Shown: piece by piece, positions 11,671 through 13,636 of the stretch | Numbering within the stretch: position 1 is the stretch's first letter | How the letters are laid out: the number at the start of each line of letters is the position of its first letter | DNA from: Nitrososphaerota archaeon | GTDB lineage: Archaea; Thermoproteota; Nitrososphaeria; Nitrososphaerales; UBA183 | DNA: 13,636 nt | NCBI GenBank assembly: GCA_027886925.1 | Contig: JAPCJN010000045.1 | Coordinates: 1 to 13,636, forward strand | Reading direction: 5' to 3' | Notes under the pieces: model-generated | What the model was told of the DNA's origin: nothing | Database searches by the model: none | What the model saw: only the letters and a program-made list of their open reading frames with translations | Program-made: the position numbers and the translations under genes

Positions 11671-13636
11671 TTGTCCTCGCCGATCCTTCAGATAGCGGGT
11701 GCGGGGATCGACGCCCTCCCAATCATCTACGTTTTGGTCGCGCTTGTAATCCTTTACATCGCCCTCCTCCGCGGGATATATCTGATCAGGGACGACCAGA
11801 TCGGCATCATCACGAGGAAGATCCTCGGTCCAAAGATGCCGCAGGGCCAGATAATCGCAAGGAAGGGCCAGATCGGAGTCCAGGCGCACACCCTCATGCC
11901 CGGTCTCTACTACTATTTCCCGTTCGTCTGGACAGTCAAGAGGGTCCCTATAACGGTCATCGGCCCGGAGGAGGTCGGCCTCGTCGAATCGGTCGACGGC
12001 TTGCCCCTTCCGAAGGGCCGCCTACTGGGCGACGAAGTCGAGAGCAACCAGTTCCAGGACGCGGAGAAATTCTTGGACAACAATGGATACAAGGGCCCCC
12101 AAGTCGGGATTCTTCGCCCAGGCCGATACCGCATCAACACGGTGGCCTTTGGAGTCACGAAACAGGCTGCCACAAAGATCAACTCCGAGCAGGTGGGGGT
12201 GGTGATAGCGGAAGACGGCCAGCCGCTCCCGTCCCATCTCATCATCGCGCCACCGCCAGACAAGACCCGGCCGCACAACTTCTTCCAAGACGGCCAAGGA
12301 TTCCTCGACAGCCACGGCTACAGAGGCCCTCAGCTGGACACGCTCCAACCAGGGAAGTTCTACATCAACACCCTGCTGTTCACGATAAGGAACGTCCCGG
12401 TGGCGGAGGTCCCTCCTGGCTTTGTTGCGGTCCTGCGTTCCAACGTCGGCGAGGTCCTGGAAAGGGCCGACGCCGTCCCGGTCTCGGCGGGCGAGAACGC
12501 GAACCTCGGGGACACGATAAACAGGGCGGAGGTCCTTCTGACCAACGACAAGAACACCAGAGGCATACTCTCGGAGCCGGTCTCCCCCGGAAAGTACAAC
12601 CTCAACGTCTACGCCTACACTGCGTTCCTCGTACCGACGAGCGCCATCATGGTTGACTGGGCGAGCTCCGACCGTCCGGCGTCCCCAACTCTTTCTCGGC
12701 CGACCGCTGACCCGCAAAAGGACGAATCTGACTACCCGTATCTGGAGGACAAGGCGCAACCAGGCGTCTCGTTCTTCCAGTTCAACCAGCTCAAGGTGAC
12801 TTCCCAGGACGGGTTCCAGCTGGAGGTGGACGTCCGGATGGTCATCAGGATCCTTCCCGAGAACGCGGCGTTCGTCATCGCCCGCTTCGGCGGAGTGCCG
12901 AACCTGATCCAACAGATCGTCCATCCGCTCATCGACGCGTCGTTCAGGAACAACGCCGGTGAGAAGGAGGCGCTCGAGTTCGTGGCGGAAAGGACGCAGC
13001 TCCAGAAAGAGGCGCTAGAGCTGGCAAAGTCCGAGTTTGAGAAATACCACGTGGAGGCCCAGAACCTCCTAATCTCCTACATCCTCGTCCCGCAGGAGCT
13101 GCTCGATACCCAGACCAACAAACAGATCGCGCAGCAGCAGCAGACCCAGTACCAAGAGCAGGCGAAGGCTGAGGAGCAGCGGATCGCGGTTCAGGAGAAG
13201 AAAGCCCGCGCAGACATGCAGCCGCAGGTCGTCGCGGCCTCGCTCCAGATAGACATCAACACCAACAACGCCATGGCGCTCGTCGCTTCGGCCGCCGGAA
13301 TAAGGGACTCCACGATCATCCAGGCCGACGGTCAATCGGAGGCGACGCGAAGGGTGGGCGAGGCCCAAGCCGACGCCTACCACGCCCAAGCCGACGTGAT
13401 TGGCGCTGACAGGGTCGCCGTCCTCGGTGCCTTCGACAGGCTTCAGAAGGTCCAGCCGCTTGTGATCACGCCCCAGACGCTCGTCGTCTCCGATGGAAAG
13501 GACGGCTCGAATCCTTCTGGGACGGTCATGACCACGTATCTAGCGACCCTCCTCTCGACCCAAGGAGCCAAACCATCGGAGCCATATTCGCGTGCCCAAA
13601 AGCCGATGTACGAGTCTTCGCTCGCGAAGGACGGCT
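11671..13636 (+). CDS. large SPFH/Band 7 (flotillin-like) membrane protein with four tandem N-terminal modules, 3' truncated by window
   Basis: An open frame runs from a TTG at 11671 to the window end (at least 655 residues) with no stop. An in-frame TAG at 11644-11646 leaves this TTG as the only sensible start. Residues ~16-38 form a membrane helix (ALPIIYVLVALVILYIALL). Four related ~75-residue units follow, each ending in a 'PG-x-[YF]' turn: LMPGLYYYFPF (PG 77-78), LRPGRYRINTVAF (150-151), LQPGKFYINTLLF (227-228) and VSPGKYNLNVYAY (306-307). Residues ~368-475 are the SPFH core (VTSQDGFQLEVDVRMVIRI, then ENAAFVIARFGG). A Gln/Glu/Ala-rich coiled coil follows (~478-580; IAQQQQTQYQEQAKAEEQR and EAQADAYHAQADVIGADR), as in flotillins. 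Such proteins assemble into membrane-domain scaffolds. Codon pattern is unbroken. Exact role unknown. Confidence 0.85.
   Translation, partial: MSSPILQIAGAGIDALPIIYVLVALVILYIALLRGIYLIRDDQIGIITRKILGPKMPQGQIIARKGQIGVQAHTLMPGLYYYFPFVWTVKRVPITVIGPEEVGLVESVDGLPLPKGRLLGDEVESNQFQDAEKFLDNNGYKGPQVGILRPGRYRINTVAFGVTKQAATKINSEQVGVVIAEDGQPLPSHLIIAPPPDKTRPHNFFQDGQGFLDSHGYRGPQLDTLQPGKFYINTLLFTIRNVPVAEVPPGFVAVLRSNVGEVLERADAVPVSAGENANLGDTINRAEVLLTNDKNTRGILSEPVSPGKYNLNVYAYTAFLVPTSAIMVDWASSDRPASPTLSRPTADPQKDESDYPYLEDKAQPGVSFFQFNQLKVTSQDGFQLEVDVRMVIRILPENAAFVIARFGGVPNLIQQIVHPLIDASFRNNAGEKEALEFVAERTQLQKEALELAKSEFEKYHVEAQNLLISYILVPQELLDTQTNKQIAQQQQTQYQEQAKAEEQRIAVQEKKARADMQPQVVAASLQIDINTNNAMALVASAAGIRDSTIIQADGQSEATRRVGEAQADAYHAQADVIGADRVAVLGAFDRLQKVQPLVITPQTLVVSDGKDGSNPSGTVMTTYLATLLSTQGAKPSEPYSRAQKPMYESSLAKDG

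Noticed and set aside
12022..12924. 300-residue minus-strand ORF within the right end
   Set aside because: The plus strand holds an unbroken SPFH-family frame here; the opposite ORF is Arg/Val/Asp-rich shadow.

Overview
The window looks archaeal, most likely a GC-rich member of the Nitrososphaeria (Thaumarchaeota/Aigarchaeota side). The strongest marker is a complete TATA-binding protein whose two repeats read very like thaumarchaeal TBP from memory; no search was run. Other archaeal signs are AT-rich TATA boxes ahead of most genes, GTG or TTG starts lying about 26-28 bp from those boxes (leaderless mRNAs), the lack of convincing Shine-Dalgarno sites, and membrane-anchored surface proteins with Ser/Thr-rich linkers.

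Layout. The left edge (1-302) carries the 3' end of a plus-strand gene, possibly a methyltransferase. Facing it (344-2278, minus) is a drug-efflux type MFS transporter fused to a universal stress protein domain. Upstream on the same strand is a small membrane-anchored cupredoxin-like protein that seems to lack copper ligands. A 383-bp divergent spacer then leads to a DrrAB-like ABC exporter (ATPase 3211-4182, permease 4191-4943) and a secreted or anchored propeller-like surface protein (5056-6165). That gene runs tail-to-tail into a small two-TM protein (6162-6518, minus), sharing a CTAG stop.

The middle holds TBP (6790-7347), a 58-residue charged ORF on the minus strand (7395-7571), and a divergent pair: a double-length ferric/thiamine-type ABC permease (7681-9369, minus) and its probable anchored solute-binding protein (9518-10723, plus). 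Their shared 148-bp promoter region has two opposed TATA boxes and a 6-1-6 palindrome. No cognate import ATPase is present. The right end has an unrecognised 197-residue protein and a large SPFH/flotillin-like protein with four tandem N-terminal modules that runs off the window.

Taken together this is mainly a membrane-transport and cell-surface neighbourhood (efflux, export, import, membrane-domain scaffold) with the general transcription factor TBP embedded in it. I see no CRISPR array, rRNA, convincing tRNA, transposase or defence cluster. The most unusual items are the modular SPFH protein, the MFS-Usp fusion, the ligand-less cupredoxin and the divergent ATPase-less importer with its candidate operator. 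None amounts to a demonstrated new system.
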